58,171 nucleotides of DNA. Source: an uncultured Clostridia bacterium. GTDB lineage: Bacteria; Bacillota; Clostridia; Christensenellales; Borkfalkiaceae. Positions 26,321 to 34,894 of this stretch are shown one piece after another. The first letter of the stretch is position 1. Each line of letters begins with the position of its first letter. The DNA lies in assembly GCA_947630705.1 (NCBI GenBank), contig CANRIK010000012.1, forward strand, positions 1-58,171, written 5' to 3'. Below the pieces are notes generated by a model. That model had not been told where the DNA came from, made no database searches, and worked only from the letters and a program-made list of their open reading frames with translations. Position numbers and translations under genes: made by a program.

Positions 26321-28840
26321 TTAAGCGTTCTTCGTTACTTTTATGAAGAACGTTCCGTCTTCCGTATCGTCAAACCATAACCTCAAAGCCTCCGAAGAGG
26401 AAAGAGTGACTGTCTGACCGATCACGCTCTGATTTCCTTCCTTTACGATAGTGGCGGTGGAGCTGCCGTAAACTGTGATTGTATAGTCGCCGTCCATCAA
26501 GGTTGCGGCTTTAAAGTCCACCGCAATCTTTCCGCTGTGCGCGTTGTGGTCTATATTCACCTGAAATACGTCGTTTCCCGACCTCTGTAAAGGCGATTCG
26601 TCGGTGCCGTATTCTATTGCGTCTCTGTCTATCGAATACTCTATGATTTGGTTCGAGCGTATGGCAAATACGCTTACGTGCGCCGTGCCGCTGCCCGTAA
26701 CGGTGAATATCTTTTCTTCGAGAGCTTGGAAATACACGAACTTTCTGCCGTCTATATCGACAGCGCCGTCAAGTCCGGCTATCGTTGCGTCGGTCGATGA
26801 GATTTCATAGTACGCGGAGGAGGAGGCTCTGAACGCCACATAAGTTGCCTGCGAACCGTTCAAAGTGACGGTTGTTTCGTCGCTTGAAAGGTCGTAAGGC
26901 GCGCTCTCGGAGCCGTCGGAGACGGGCCCGTAATAGTAGCAAGCGGCGACCCAATATTCGTCGTATTCGTTCCAGCCCCTGTAATTTTTGCAGAAGTTTT
27001 CAAGCACGGTCTTTAATAGATCGTTTACGGGATACAGACCGTCGCTGTTAGCAAGAGCTCCGTAACCCTTTACAACGTTGGAATAGTCGGTATGCGTGCG
27101 CACGCCGGAATTGGTGCTTTCGTCGAACGTCTCCGAGGTATAGTCGAACATCGTCATCACAACAGAGCCGTCGGCTCCGTCGTTGCCGGTAGTGTAAGCC
27201 GAAAGATAAACCATCGAATTTTGGTTTACGCGCGTGGGATTGTTCAACTGAACGTAAATCTGCGGACCGGAAGCGCTTCCTACATGATATTTGCCGCTGT
27301 TGTCCCTTACCACAACCGAGTTGAGGGGAACGTCGGTAATTCTGCCCTCAACGGGAAAAGCGGGAGGCGCGTTTGTGGGCATGGGCTCCTCATTGTATAC
27401 GTCCGTCCATTTGGGAGCATTGCCTATTCTCTCTACCGAGATGGTAACGTCGCAGTTTGTATCCGAAACAAATCCGAAACAGAACGTAGCCGAAGCCTCG
27501 TCGCTTTCCACCAGAACGTCCACGTAATTTTTATCCGTAAAGGTGGAGGAGTAGTTTTGAAGCCATACGTCGTATCCCAACGCCGTACTGCCCTCCGCCG
27601 CGGCATATTCGTTGTAAGCGGCGTCGAGCGCGTCTTTATCGTTCGGCATGCTTCCAGACCTCGCCAAAACCAGCGATTCCGCAGGAGAGCCGTCGGCCTT
27701 TTTGACGAAATAGCTTCCGTTTTGGAAGTTGTAAAATACAAGTTTCACGTCCGCGCCGGATTTGCTCGCCTTCCAGCTGAATCTGTAAACGCCGGAAGCC
27801 GCCTCTCTCGCGTTCTTGATTATCGAGTCGGTCTGTTCCTGCGTGAGATCGCCCGAAGGCATATCCTGTCTGTAAGGATTGAACGTAAAGTAGTTATAGC
27901 TGTCCTTAATTACCTTTTTTGTGTACGGAGTATTTATTTCCGTCACTTCGGTGGGATTGAGAAGGTCTGCGTAGTAGCGCTTGTATGCGAGCGCGTCTGT
28001 GCTTTCGTAAACGGAATTCCAGCTGTAATCCACCTTAAAGTTGACTGCGGCGGTATAATTTCCGTCACCGCCCTTTGTGAACGGCGAGCTGTTGTTCGCC
28101 ATGCCGAGCTGTGAGTTCCAGCCGAAGTTTACCGTATATCCCTTCGGTATTCCGTTTGTGTTTCCGTCGGCGGAAATGGAGTAGGGGTCGGCTATATATA
28201 CGCTATAAGCCGCGCTTGTATTTTGAGGGAACACGAAGAAGGTGGCGATACCTTTGGAATTGGATTTCGCCGCATACGCTTCGGAGGACGAAGTGCCGGT
28301 TGTTCCGTCTTTTTTCAGCCATTGAGTAGAACCCGTATCGGCATATCCGACGTTGAAATACGCGTTTTCGACGGGATTGCCGTTGTTGTCGAGACAAGTG
28401 ACCGTAAAGGAAGTAGTCTCCTGTCTTTCCTCGCCGTCGGTGGAAATTCTTATAATTTTGCCGTTCGAAAAGGTAAATTCAAAGTACTGTTTGCCGTTCA
28501 ATTCGATTATTTTAACGTCGATTATGCTTACGCCGTCCTCGCCGTCTCTACCGTTTTCGCCGTCGATACCGTCGTCTCCGTCGTCTCCGCGTTCACCGGT
28601 TTCGCCCTGTTCGCCCTGATTTCCCTGCGTGCCGCCGGCGGCAAGTTTATCAAGCAAGTCTGCGACCCACTCGTCGTACGATTTGGGTTCTTCGGTCTGT
28701 GAGACATACGTCTGATAGGCCGCATTCAAAGCCGGATCGCGTCCGCTTTCGGGGTCCGGCGCGCATGCCGTTATACCGGCGGCGCACGCCGCAACGCACA
28801 GCGAAGCCATAGCCGCAATCAATATTCTTTTTCCTTTCAT
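26321..28840 (-). CDS. Surface lipoprotein with a collagen-like tract
   Basis: An 839-aa lipoprotein with lipobox ITAC (Cys26). Residues 70-105 are twelve uninterrupted Gly-x-x triplets rich in Glu, Asp and Gln, a collagen-like tract. A short beta segment and a Cna_B-like domain (FTVTCLDNNGNPVENA...) follow, and the rest is beta-rich. A motif of about 20 residues (AAYxxY...YDxW) occurs twice (about 39-60 and again downstream). The stretch around 560-640 (KYHVGSASGP...; EYWVAACYYYG) resembles the thioredoxin lipoprotein encoded upstream in the same operon. The ATG at 28840 follows AAAGGAG; upstream in-frame starts would delay the signal peptide by 25 residues. Function unknown. Confidence 0.8.
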   Translation of the reverse strand: MKGKRILIAAMASLCVAACAAGITACAPDPESGRDPALNAAYQTYVSQTEEPKSYDEWVADLLDKLAAGGTQGNQGEQGETGERGDDGDDGIDGENGRDGEDGVSIIDVKIIELNGKQYFEFTFSNGKIIRISTDGEERQETTSFTVTCLDNNGNPVENAYFNVGYADTGSTQWLKKDGTTGTSSSEAYAAKSNSKGIATFFVFPQNTSAAYSVYIADPYSISADGNTNGIPKGYTVNFGWNSQLGMANNSSPFTKGGDGNYTAAVNFKVDYSWNSVYESTDALAYKRYYADLLNPTEVTEINTPYTKKVIKDSYNYFTFNPYRQDMPSGDLTQEQTDSIIKNAREAASGVYRFSWKASKSGADVKLVFYNFQNGSYFVKKADGSPAESLVLARSGSMPNDKDALDAAYNEYAAAEGSTALGYDVWLQNYSSTFTDKNYVDVLVESDEASATFCFGFVSDTNCDVTISVERIGNAPKWTDVYNEEPMPTNAPPAFPVEGRITDVPLNSVVVRDNSGKYHVGSASGPQIYVQLNNPTRVNQNSMVYLSAYTTGNDGADGSVVMTMFDYTSETFDESTNSGVRTHTDYSNVVKGYGALANSDGLYPVNDLLKTVLENFCKNYRGWNEYDEYWVAACYYYGPVSDGSESAPYDLSSDETTVTLNGSQATYVAFRASSSAYYEISSTDATIAGLDGAVDIDGRKFVYFQALEEKIFTVTGSGTAHVSVFAIRSNQIIEYSIDRDAIEYGTDESPLQRSGNDVFQVNIDHNAHSGKIAVDFKAATLMDGDYTITVYGSSTATIVKEGNQSVIGQTVTLSSSEALRLWFDDTEDGTFFIKVTKNA

Positions 28841-28876
28841 TTTTTCTCCTTTAATGGAAAACCCGTATTTATGATA

Positions 28877-28907
28877 GAAGGGCTTTGTCGCTTCGGCAAA
28901 GCCCTTC
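28877..28907. other. Intergenic 11-bp hairpin without a U tract
   Basis: A perfect inverted repeat (28877-28887 with 28897-28907, 9-base loop) lies between two minus-strand lipoprotein genes. Neither side has a T run, so it is not a normal intrinsic terminator. It may be an mRNA stabiliser, a processing site or a leaky attenuator setting expression of the last gene. Confidence 0.6.
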
Positions 28908-28926
28908 GTCGTCATTGATTGGAATC

Positions 28927-29391
28927 TTATTTGCTTTTATCGAGAGTAATGGTGATGGAGGAGGGTATCTTGTCTACCTCGTACTGACCGTAGTCGGCGG
29001 TAGCCGAATATCCCTTGCCGTTGAGATTTATGACATGAATTACGAATTTTACCGCATCGCTGTCGCTTACGAATTCTGAAATCTTCGAAACTTCCACGGT
29101 AACTTTTCCGTCGGCGCCTACGTTGGGCTGATAATTTGCAAGGCAAGCGTCCGCATTGCCGTCCGCCTGTACTGCGCAGAACTGCAATTTAACTTGCTTT
29201 TCGCCATATCCGTTGTCACCGAAAGTTGTTCCGTTTATGGCGTCTCCGTTCTCGTCCACTACGGTTACTGTAAAGGTATCGGTGGCGTAAGTTTCCTCTT
29301 TATCGTTGCATGCGGCCGCAAAAACCGCTATGCAGACCGTAGCCGCAACCGCCGTAAAAAGCACTGCAAGTTTCTTTAATAATTTATTCAT
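28927..29391 (-). CDS. Small lipoprotein with a single Cna_B/carboxypeptidase-regulatory-like domain
   Basis: A 154-aa lipoprotein (lipobox FAAAC, Cys28). The mature part is one beta-sandwich domain starting FTVTVVDENGDAING, the same type of start seen in the 839-aa lipoprotein encoded downstream and, more loosely, near the N terminus of the 1,011-aa thioredoxin lipoprotein. Two further cysteines (in FCAVQ and DACLA) could form a disulfide. GGAGG precedes the ATG. It lies between those two genes in one operon. Function unknown; a small surface partner is a reasonable guess. Confidence 0.75.
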   Translation of the reverse strand: MNKLLKKLAVLFTAVAATVCIAVFAAACNDKEETYATDTFTVTVVDENGDAINGTTFGDNGYGEKQVKLQFCAVQADGNADACLANYQPNVGADGKVTVEVSKISEFVSDSDAVKFVIHVINLNGKGYSATADYGQYEVDKIPSSITITLDKSK

Positions 29392-29420
29392 CTTAAATTT
29401 ACCTCCGGTAAAATATTAAT

Positions 29421-32400
29421 TTATTCAGTGGGCATAGGCTGCCAGCCCGTGCTTCCGTAATAGTGCCAGTAGTATGCAAACGCTTCCCACAGTCCCGTAT
29501 CTATTTCGCCGTCTGCGGGGTCGTCGCGCTCCGCTTTGAGATATTCGCACAGTATCAGAACGAGCTCTTGCGAAGCCGGAACCATACCGTATGTCGGATC
29601 GTCTGGTTCTTTATTTTTTGCTTGCGCAAGATATGCGTTCATTTGGGGAGTGTAATTTGCGGCTCCTCTTATATTGAACGCGCCGCTTTCAATCATATGT
29701 TCCAGACTTACGTTTGCAAGATAGTTGTCGTGCAGGAACTCTATATAGAGCGGCGAAGCGTTTTCCTCTTCAACGATGTTGTAATAGATATTATCGTCTC
29801 TGTTGAGGCTGACGGGCACCGCACCGTAAACCGATTCAGCCTGCGTATCGTCCGTCCACAGCCAGTTTCCGTCTCCCGTAGACGCCACTTCGAGTTCGTA
29901 TGTCGATTCGCCCAGATAGTTTATCTTTACCTCGTATGAGGTTTCGATGTTCTCATATTGGTCGAGGGAGGTGGATATGTCGCCGCCCCTTACCGATAAT
30001 TGAAGGTAAACGGTAGTGCCGCTTTCGAGATAAATGAACGCCTTGAAGTTGTTCGTGTATTTGTTGTCCTGATTGTCGAGGAACTTCTCCGCGCATACGG
30101 CGTCCTCCTGTTCGAGGAGCGCTAAATCAGTTACGGGACAGCCCTCTTCGGGATAGGCGTCCGAAGTCTCCGGCCAGATGGTGATATGAGGGTCTATGGG
30201 GTCGGTAGCGGAATAGGGACGTAGCGACTCTATGAGATATACGCCCGTCTGTTCGGCTTTGAGCGCGTAGAACAGTCCGCCGCCGCGGTTCTTTCTCTGC
30301 GATTTGGTCAAATCGACGGTGTTTGTATCTGTGCCTTCCTTCGTGTCGTTCACTTGCAATTCGACAGCGTATCTGAAAAGTTTGCCGTAAGCCGAATTGT
30401 AATGAGCGAGACAATTATGATTCGCTCCGTCGTGCGAACCGCCCACGGTACGGTAGTAGCAGCACATTTCCAGCCAAGTGTTTTCGTCGCTGAAAGTGGA
30501 TTTGTCCTTGTATTCGGTAAAATTGTCGGAGCAATATTTTACAAACGCCTTTATTGCGGCGGCAAGCTCTTCGTCAACAGGCGAAAGATAGGAGTTGCCG
30601 TCCTGAACGTAGTAGAAGTCTATTATTGTCTGTGCTATCTCATCTTTCTGATCTCCGCCGTACTTGAAATCGACACTTCCGGCGCCCATTTTGGGGTGGA
30701 AGTAGGAGATAAGGTAGAGCGATTTGATTCTCTCCTGACGATTGTCGCTCGAATCGTCGTAAAGATGCATGTCGGACAGATGTATGTCTGTGAACAGAGT
30801 GGCCGAATTTATGTCTACGAACAGCATTGAATCGGTCGCTTCGTTCTGCGCTGCTCCTTCCTGAACGTGGTAAAATCCGTCCGTTCCGAGATATACGGTT
30901 TTATAAGTGAAGGCTTCGCCGTCATAGGTCGCCGCTTCCGTTCTGAGGTCTATGGGGTCAGACGAGTTGATATTCAACTTGCTGACTTTCAGATTTCTTA
31001 TTCCCACAAACTCATATGAGGGGCTCAATTCGCTGTTCTTCGTATAGAGGAATGTGATATTTATGTCCGTATGCCGAGTGGCGGTGTAGAGTTCTATCGT
31101 CTCCCAGTTGTTCGTACTGCCCGACCTCTCGAACATATAATCGCGCGAATTGTTCAGAATAATGTACAGATAGTCGTAGGGGTCGTTGTTCATCTTGATA
31201 TCCACCGAGAGTATTTCGTCCGCTTCGAGCGAAATATCCGTGTAGAGAATCGACCAAGTGTTTTCGGTGGCAACGCCCTGAACGGTGCCCTGATTGGAGG
31301 GAGAGATACATGACTGCTCCTCGTTTACCACAAACGGCCAGTTGTACATGCCGTCTCTTGTTTCGGGGTCGGGGCCGTAGAACTGCAAATCATAGTTTCC
31401 GGCAATCGAAGAATCGAGCAATGCGCCGGCATACTCCGCGTCGCTTGCCGCTTCAAGTCCTGTGGGAGGAGCCACGTTTGCTTCCTCGCCGCTGTCGCCG
31501 CCCGTTTCGACGTCCTGAATGTTCTGTTCGTAGTCGTCGGCGGTAAAGCGTCTGAAATTATCTTCCCAAACCGTCTGGTTGAGCTCCGAACCTCTATGGT
31601 AGTAGGCTATAACTCCGTAGCGGTCAACTATTAAAGAGACGGGAATGGAAGTATCTGCGATATGGTCGTAAATATTTGCGCTGTCTGCCGACATGAAAAA
31701 GTTCAGACCCAGACTCGTCTTGAAACTTTTAACCGCCGAATTACTGTCCGTGGTGGAAAGCGCGATAACTTCAACCGAATCGGTGAAATTGGCATACGCC
31801 GCGTTCAAAGCGGGGAATTCGCTTACGCAGGGACCGCACCAAGTCGCCCAGAAGTTTATGACCACTGCTTTCTTTTGGTTGAGAACTTCCGACAAAACCA
31901 CCGTTCTGCCGTCGGCGTCGGTAGTTTTGAAATCATACATGACGTCGCCGATATTGTATATGTATCCGGCAGGAACAGACGAGTTGATTACGCTTGAAGT
32001 AAATACCTTTTTTACCTTTGTCGTCTCGCTCGTAAGATGCTGTGCCGAGAGCGTCTTATCCTCTGTATAGCCGAGAGGCAGATTGCTGCATTCGAGGTCG
32101 TAATCGCCGAGGGGTATGCCTAACTGCACTCCGCCGTTTTCCGAAATGCCCTCTACAACAGTCGCACCGTCTTTCTTGACGGTAATGCGCACGCCGTCTA
32201 TGGGTATTCCGCCCTTGCTGACGGTGGAAATTACATAGCGGTTCTCCTTGTCGATATAGTCGTCGGGATTGGTGCCTTCGGGGTAGTAGAAGGGCAAATC
32301 CCCGTTGGGATTGTTGGCGTCTTTCGAACCGTCGTCCGTCACTCCGTTTACGGGTTCGCGCCAGTTGATATCCGCGCCGCATGCGACCGCAAAGGCGCAA

Positions 32401-32456
32401 AGCGCCGCACAGCATACGGTCAAGAGTATCAAAAGTATTTTACCGAGTTTGTTCAT
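29421..32456 (-). CDS. Large TlpA-type thioredoxin-domain lipoprotein
   Basis: A 1,011-aa lipoprotein (lipobox FAVAC, Cys26). Residues about 74-130 form a Cna_B/SpaA-like module, and about 165-310 a TlpA/ResA-type thioredoxin domain with NFWATWCGPC (Cys207, Cys210) and a cis-Pro region (SIPVSLIVD). The remaining 700 residues are beta-rich, with segments similar to the 839-aa lipoprotein of the same operon (a G-x-YHV ... V-x-I-N motif; WLEMCCYY near 660; WEAFAYYW near 989). The Cys pair predicts extracellular thiol-disulfide exchange; electrons could come from the membrane polyferredoxin of the convergent operon. First gene of its operon; GAGG lies before the ATG. Confidence 0.85.
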   Translation of the reverse strand: MNKLGKILLILLTVCCAALCAFAVACGADINWREPVNGVTDDGSKDANNPNGDLPFYYPEGTNPDDYIDKENRYVISTVSKGGIPIDGVRITVKKDGATVVEGISENGGVQLGIPLGDYDLECSNLPLGYTEDKTLSAQHLTSETTKVKKVFTSSVINSSVPAGYIYNIGDVMYDFKTTDADGRTVVLSEVLNQKKAVVINFWATWCGPCVSEFPALNAAYANFTDSVEVIALSTTDSNSAVKSFKTSLGLNFFMSADSANIYDHIADTSIPVSLIVDRYGVIAYYHRGSELNQTVWEDNFRRFTADDYEQNIQDVETGGDSGEEANVAPPTGLEAASDAEYAGALLDSSIAGNYDLQFYGPDPETRDGMYNWPFVVNEEQSCISPSNQGTVQGVATENTWSILYTDISLEADEILSVDIKMNNDPYDYLYIILNNSRDYMFERSGSTNNWETIELYTATRHTDINITFLYTKNSELSPSYEFVGIRNLKVSKLNINSSDPIDLRTEAATYDGEAFTYKTVYLGTDGFYHVQEGAAQNEATDSMLFVDINSATLFTDIHLSDMHLYDDSSDNRQERIKSLYLISYFHPKMGAGSVDFKYGGDQKDEIAQTIIDFYYVQDGNSYLSPVDEELAAAIKAFVKYCSDNFTEYKDKSTFSDENTWLEMCCYYRTVGGSHDGANHNCLAHYNSAYGKLFRYAVELQVNDTKEGTDTNTVDLTKSQRKNRGGGLFYALKAEQTGVYLIESLRPYSATDPIDPHITIWPETSDAYPEEGCPVTDLALLEQEDAVCAEKFLDNQDNKYTNNFKAFIYLESGTTVYLQLSVRGGDISTSLDQYENIETSYEVKINYLGESTYELEVASTGDGNWLWTDDTQAESVYGAVPVSLNRDDNIYYNIVEEENASPLYIEFLHDNYLANVSLEHMIESGAFNIRGAANYTPQMNAYLAQAKNKEPDDPTYGMVPASQELVLILCEYLKAERDDPADGEIDTGLWEAFAYYWHYYGSTGWQPMPTE

Positions 32457-32497
32457 CTATGTACCTCAATCGAATATCAAATGAAATATGTATATCA

Positions 32498-32526
32498 ATG
32501 ATATCATATTTCGTGCGCGCGCGCAA
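32498..32526 (-). promoter_or_regulatory. Promoter of the minus-strand lipoprotein operon
   Basis: On the minus strand TTGCGC and TATCAT are separated by 17 bases, 41 bases upstream of the ATG. The match is moderate, but no better candidate lies in this 200-base gap. Confidence 0.5.
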
Positions 32527-32660
32527 GTATAATTAATGTTTTTCATTTAATTTTTACTTATTTTTCGCATAAATCCGACTTATATCCGTTTTAACGGGGG
32601 AAATATGCGATTATTTACAAATTTATACATTTTCGAGCCGTAATTTTCCGATTCGGAGCG

Positions 32661-33656
32661 TCATTTTCTTTCTGGATATCCTATTTCGTTTCCGGTCGGC
32701 AGGTTTTGGGTAAACTTTTCAATGTTTTCCACCGTCGCGGCGGCTATGGCGTTCAGAGCCTCTTCGGTGAGGAATGCCTGATGAGAGGTGAGTATTACGT
32801 TGGGCATGGTTATGAGCCTTGCGAGAGTGTCGTCGTTTACTATGTGTCCGGAGTAATCTTCGAAGAACAATTCCGATTCCTCCTCGTAGACGTCTAAACA
32901 TGCCGCGCCTATTTTTCTGTCTTTTATACCGGATAGTAGCGCCTCCGAATCTATAAGTTCCCCTCTCGAAGTGTTTATTATTATCGCGCCTTTTTTCATG
33001 GCGGCAATGCTCTCGCCGTTTATTATGTGCTCCGTCTCGGCGTTGAGCGGACAATGCAAGGATATTATGTCGCTCGTTCTTATCAGTTGGTCTAAACCGA
33101 CATACTCCGCGCCTACCGAATCCGACGGGAATTTATCGTACGCAAGAGTTTTCATTCCGAACCCGTTGCAGATATCTATGAATACTTTTCCTATCTTTCC
33201 GGTGCCTATCACGCCCACGGTTTTTCCGTGCAAATCGAACCCCGTCAGGCCGTTTAGGCTGAAATTGAAGTCTTTTGTACGTATATAGGCCTTGTGAATT
33301 CTTCTTACGGAGCAAAGCAGCATGGCCATGGCGTGCTCCGCCACGGCGTAGGGAGAGTATGAGGGAACTCTCACGACCGTAATCTTTCCGCGGCATGCGG
33401 CAAGATCTACGTTGTTGTAGCCGGCACAGCGAAGAGCCAGAAGTTTCACTCCGAAGCCCGACAGCTTTTCTATTACCGCGGCGTTTACGTCGTCGTTCAC
33501 GAACACGCACGCGACGTCGCAGTCCCGAGCCAAGCCCACGGTGTTCTCGCACAGCTTCGTATCGTAAAATATGAACTCCGTTTGGTCGTTCGCATATGGT
33601 TGAAAGGCGGCCTTATCGTATTCTTTTGCGTCGAAAAAAGCAATTCTCGTTTTCAT
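32661..33656 (-). CDS. ldhA: D-lactate dehydrogenase (D-2-hydroxyacid dehydrogenase family)
   Basis: A 331-aa NAD-dependent 2-hydroxyacid dehydrogenase, the usual length for fermentative D-LDH. The Rossmann motif GTGKIG is at 151-156; catalytic Arg231 (NTSRGE), a Glu in DVYEEE (about 258-260) and His292 (SHQAF) are all present. It would reduce pyruvate to D-lactate and reoxidise NADH during fermentation. I start at the Met giving MKTRIAFFDAKEYD, the conserved family start; an in-frame Met three codons upstream is possible, and the ribosome site is weak either way. It stands alone and is divergent from galE. No clear terminator is seen downstream. Confidence 0.88.
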   Translation of the reverse strand: MKTRIAFFDAKEYDKAAFQPYANDQTEFIFYDTKLCENTVGLARDCDVACVFVNDDVNAAVIEKLSGFGVKLLALRCAGYNNVDLAACRGKITVVRVPSYSPYAVAEHAMAMLLCSVRRIHKAYIRTKDFNFSLNGLTGFDLHGKTVGVIGTGKIGKVFIDICNGFGMKTLAYDKFPSDSVGAEYVGLDQLIRTSDIISLHCPLNAETEHIINGESIAAMKKGAIIINTSRGELIDSEALLSGIKDRKIGAACLDVYEEESELFFEDYSGHIVNDDTLARLITMPNVILTSHQAFLTEEALNAIAAATVENIEKFTQNLPTGNEIGYPERK

Positions 33657-33735
33657 TTTCCACATTATGCGCAAAAACCCATAATAAATTCGTCTGCCGC
33701 ATACAAAGAACATTTTTTCAAATTATCGGTTTATA

Positions 33736-33764
33736 TTGACTTTATCGCCGTTTTCTGTTAGAAT
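33736..33764 (+). promoter_or_regulatory. Promoter of galE-glf
   Basis: TTGACT and TAGAAT are separated by 17 bases. The leader to the galE ATG is about 65 bases. Confidence 0.75.
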
Positions 33765-33835
33765 TTCAGCGTAGGCAAACGGCGCAAGCCTTTTACCCTC
33801 ATAATGCAATTCTGATTTGATTCAAGAGGAAACCA

Positions 33836-34855
33836 ATGAAAATTCTTGTAACCGGCGGAGCCGGATATATCGGTTCGCATACCTGCGTCGAACTCCTCAA
33901 ATGCGGCCACGAGCCGATAGTTATTGACAATTTCTGCAATTCTCTTCCCGAAAGCATAGCTCGCGTTCGCAAAATAACCGGCAGAGACGTTGTTCTCTAT
34001 AAGGGAGACATAAGGGACGCCGCGTTGTTGGAGAAGATTTTTTCCGAGCACAGGATAGATTGCGTCATACATTTTGCCGGATTGAAGGCGGTGGGCGAGT
34101 CATGCGTAAAGCCGATAGAGTATTACGACAACAACATTTGCGGAACGCTCACCCTTGTAGACGTAATGAGAAATCACGGCTGTAAAAAGATAGTGTTTTC
34201 TTCGTCCGCGACGGTATACGGCACGCCTGAAAAACTTCCGCTTACCGAGGATTGCCGGACGGGCGGCACAACTAACCCGTACGGCACTTCGAAGCTCTTT
34301 CAGGAGAAAATTTTGAGCGATATCTATGCCGCCGACAGCGAGTGGACGGTTATTCTTCTCCGCTATTTCAATCCGATAGGCGCGCACGAGAGCGGACTTA
34401 TGGGAGAGGACCCTCACGGGATACCCAACAATCTCTCGCCGTATATTGCCAAGGTCGCCATAGGCGAATTGCCCGAAGTCAAGGTATTCGGCAATGACTA
34501 TCCCACAAAGGACGGCACGGGCGTGCGCGATTATATTCACGTCGTAGACCTCGCCAAGGGTCACGTCGCGGCAATAGACAAGGTGAAAGAGAGCGGAGTT
34601 TACGTCTATAATCTCGGCACGGGCGTAGGTTACAGCGTGCTCGACGTCATCAAGGCGTTCGAAAAGGCGTGCGGCAAGGAGATACCGTATGTCGTTACGC
34701 CGCGAAGAGACGGCGATATAGCCGAATGTTATGCCGACCCGTCCAAAGCCGAGCGCGAGTTGGGCTGGAAAGCCGAACTCGGCATCGACGAAATGTGCAG
34801 ATCCATATGGAAATGGCAGCGGCTGAATCCTCATGGCTATAAAACCGAGGAATGA
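33836..34855 (+). CDS. galE: UDP-glucose 4-epimerase
   Basis: A 339-aa short-chain dehydrogenase/reductase-type epimerase that interconverts UDP-glucose and UDP-galactose using bound NAD. The Rossmann motif TGGAGYIG opens the protein. Ser124 (SSSATVYG) and the YxxxK pair Tyr149/Lys153 (YGTSK) are the expected catalytic residues. AAGAGGAAA precedes the ATG. The gene sits 39 bases upstream of glf, so its product UDP-galactopyranose is likely passed to the mutase for galactofuranose precursors. Confidence 0.97.
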   Translation: MKILVTGGAGYIGSHTCVELLKCGHEPIVIDNFCNSLPESIARVRKITGRDVVLYKGDIRDAALLEKIFSEHRIDCVIHFAGLKAVGESCVKPIEYYDNNICGTLTLVDVMRNHGCKKIVFSSSATVYGTPEKLPLTEDCRTGGTTNPYGTSKLFQEKILSDIYAADSEWTVILLRYFNPIGAHESGLMGEDPHGIPNNLSPYIAKVAIGELPEVKVFGNDYPTKDGTGVRDYIHVVDLAKGHVAAIDKVKESGVYVYNLGTGVGYSVLDVIKAFEKACGKEIPYVVTPRRDGDIAECYADPSKAERELGWKAELGIDEMCRSIWKWQRLNPHGYKTEE

Positions 34856-34894
34856 CGGCGTTCGTCCGGAAGAAAAAAGTCGAAAGGAGTAAAA

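Noticed and set aside
28630-28740. Repetitive G-x-x coding stretch as a possible CRISPR or satellite
   Set aside because: It is a collagen-like coding repeat in frame within the lipoprotein gene, without direct repeats and spacers.
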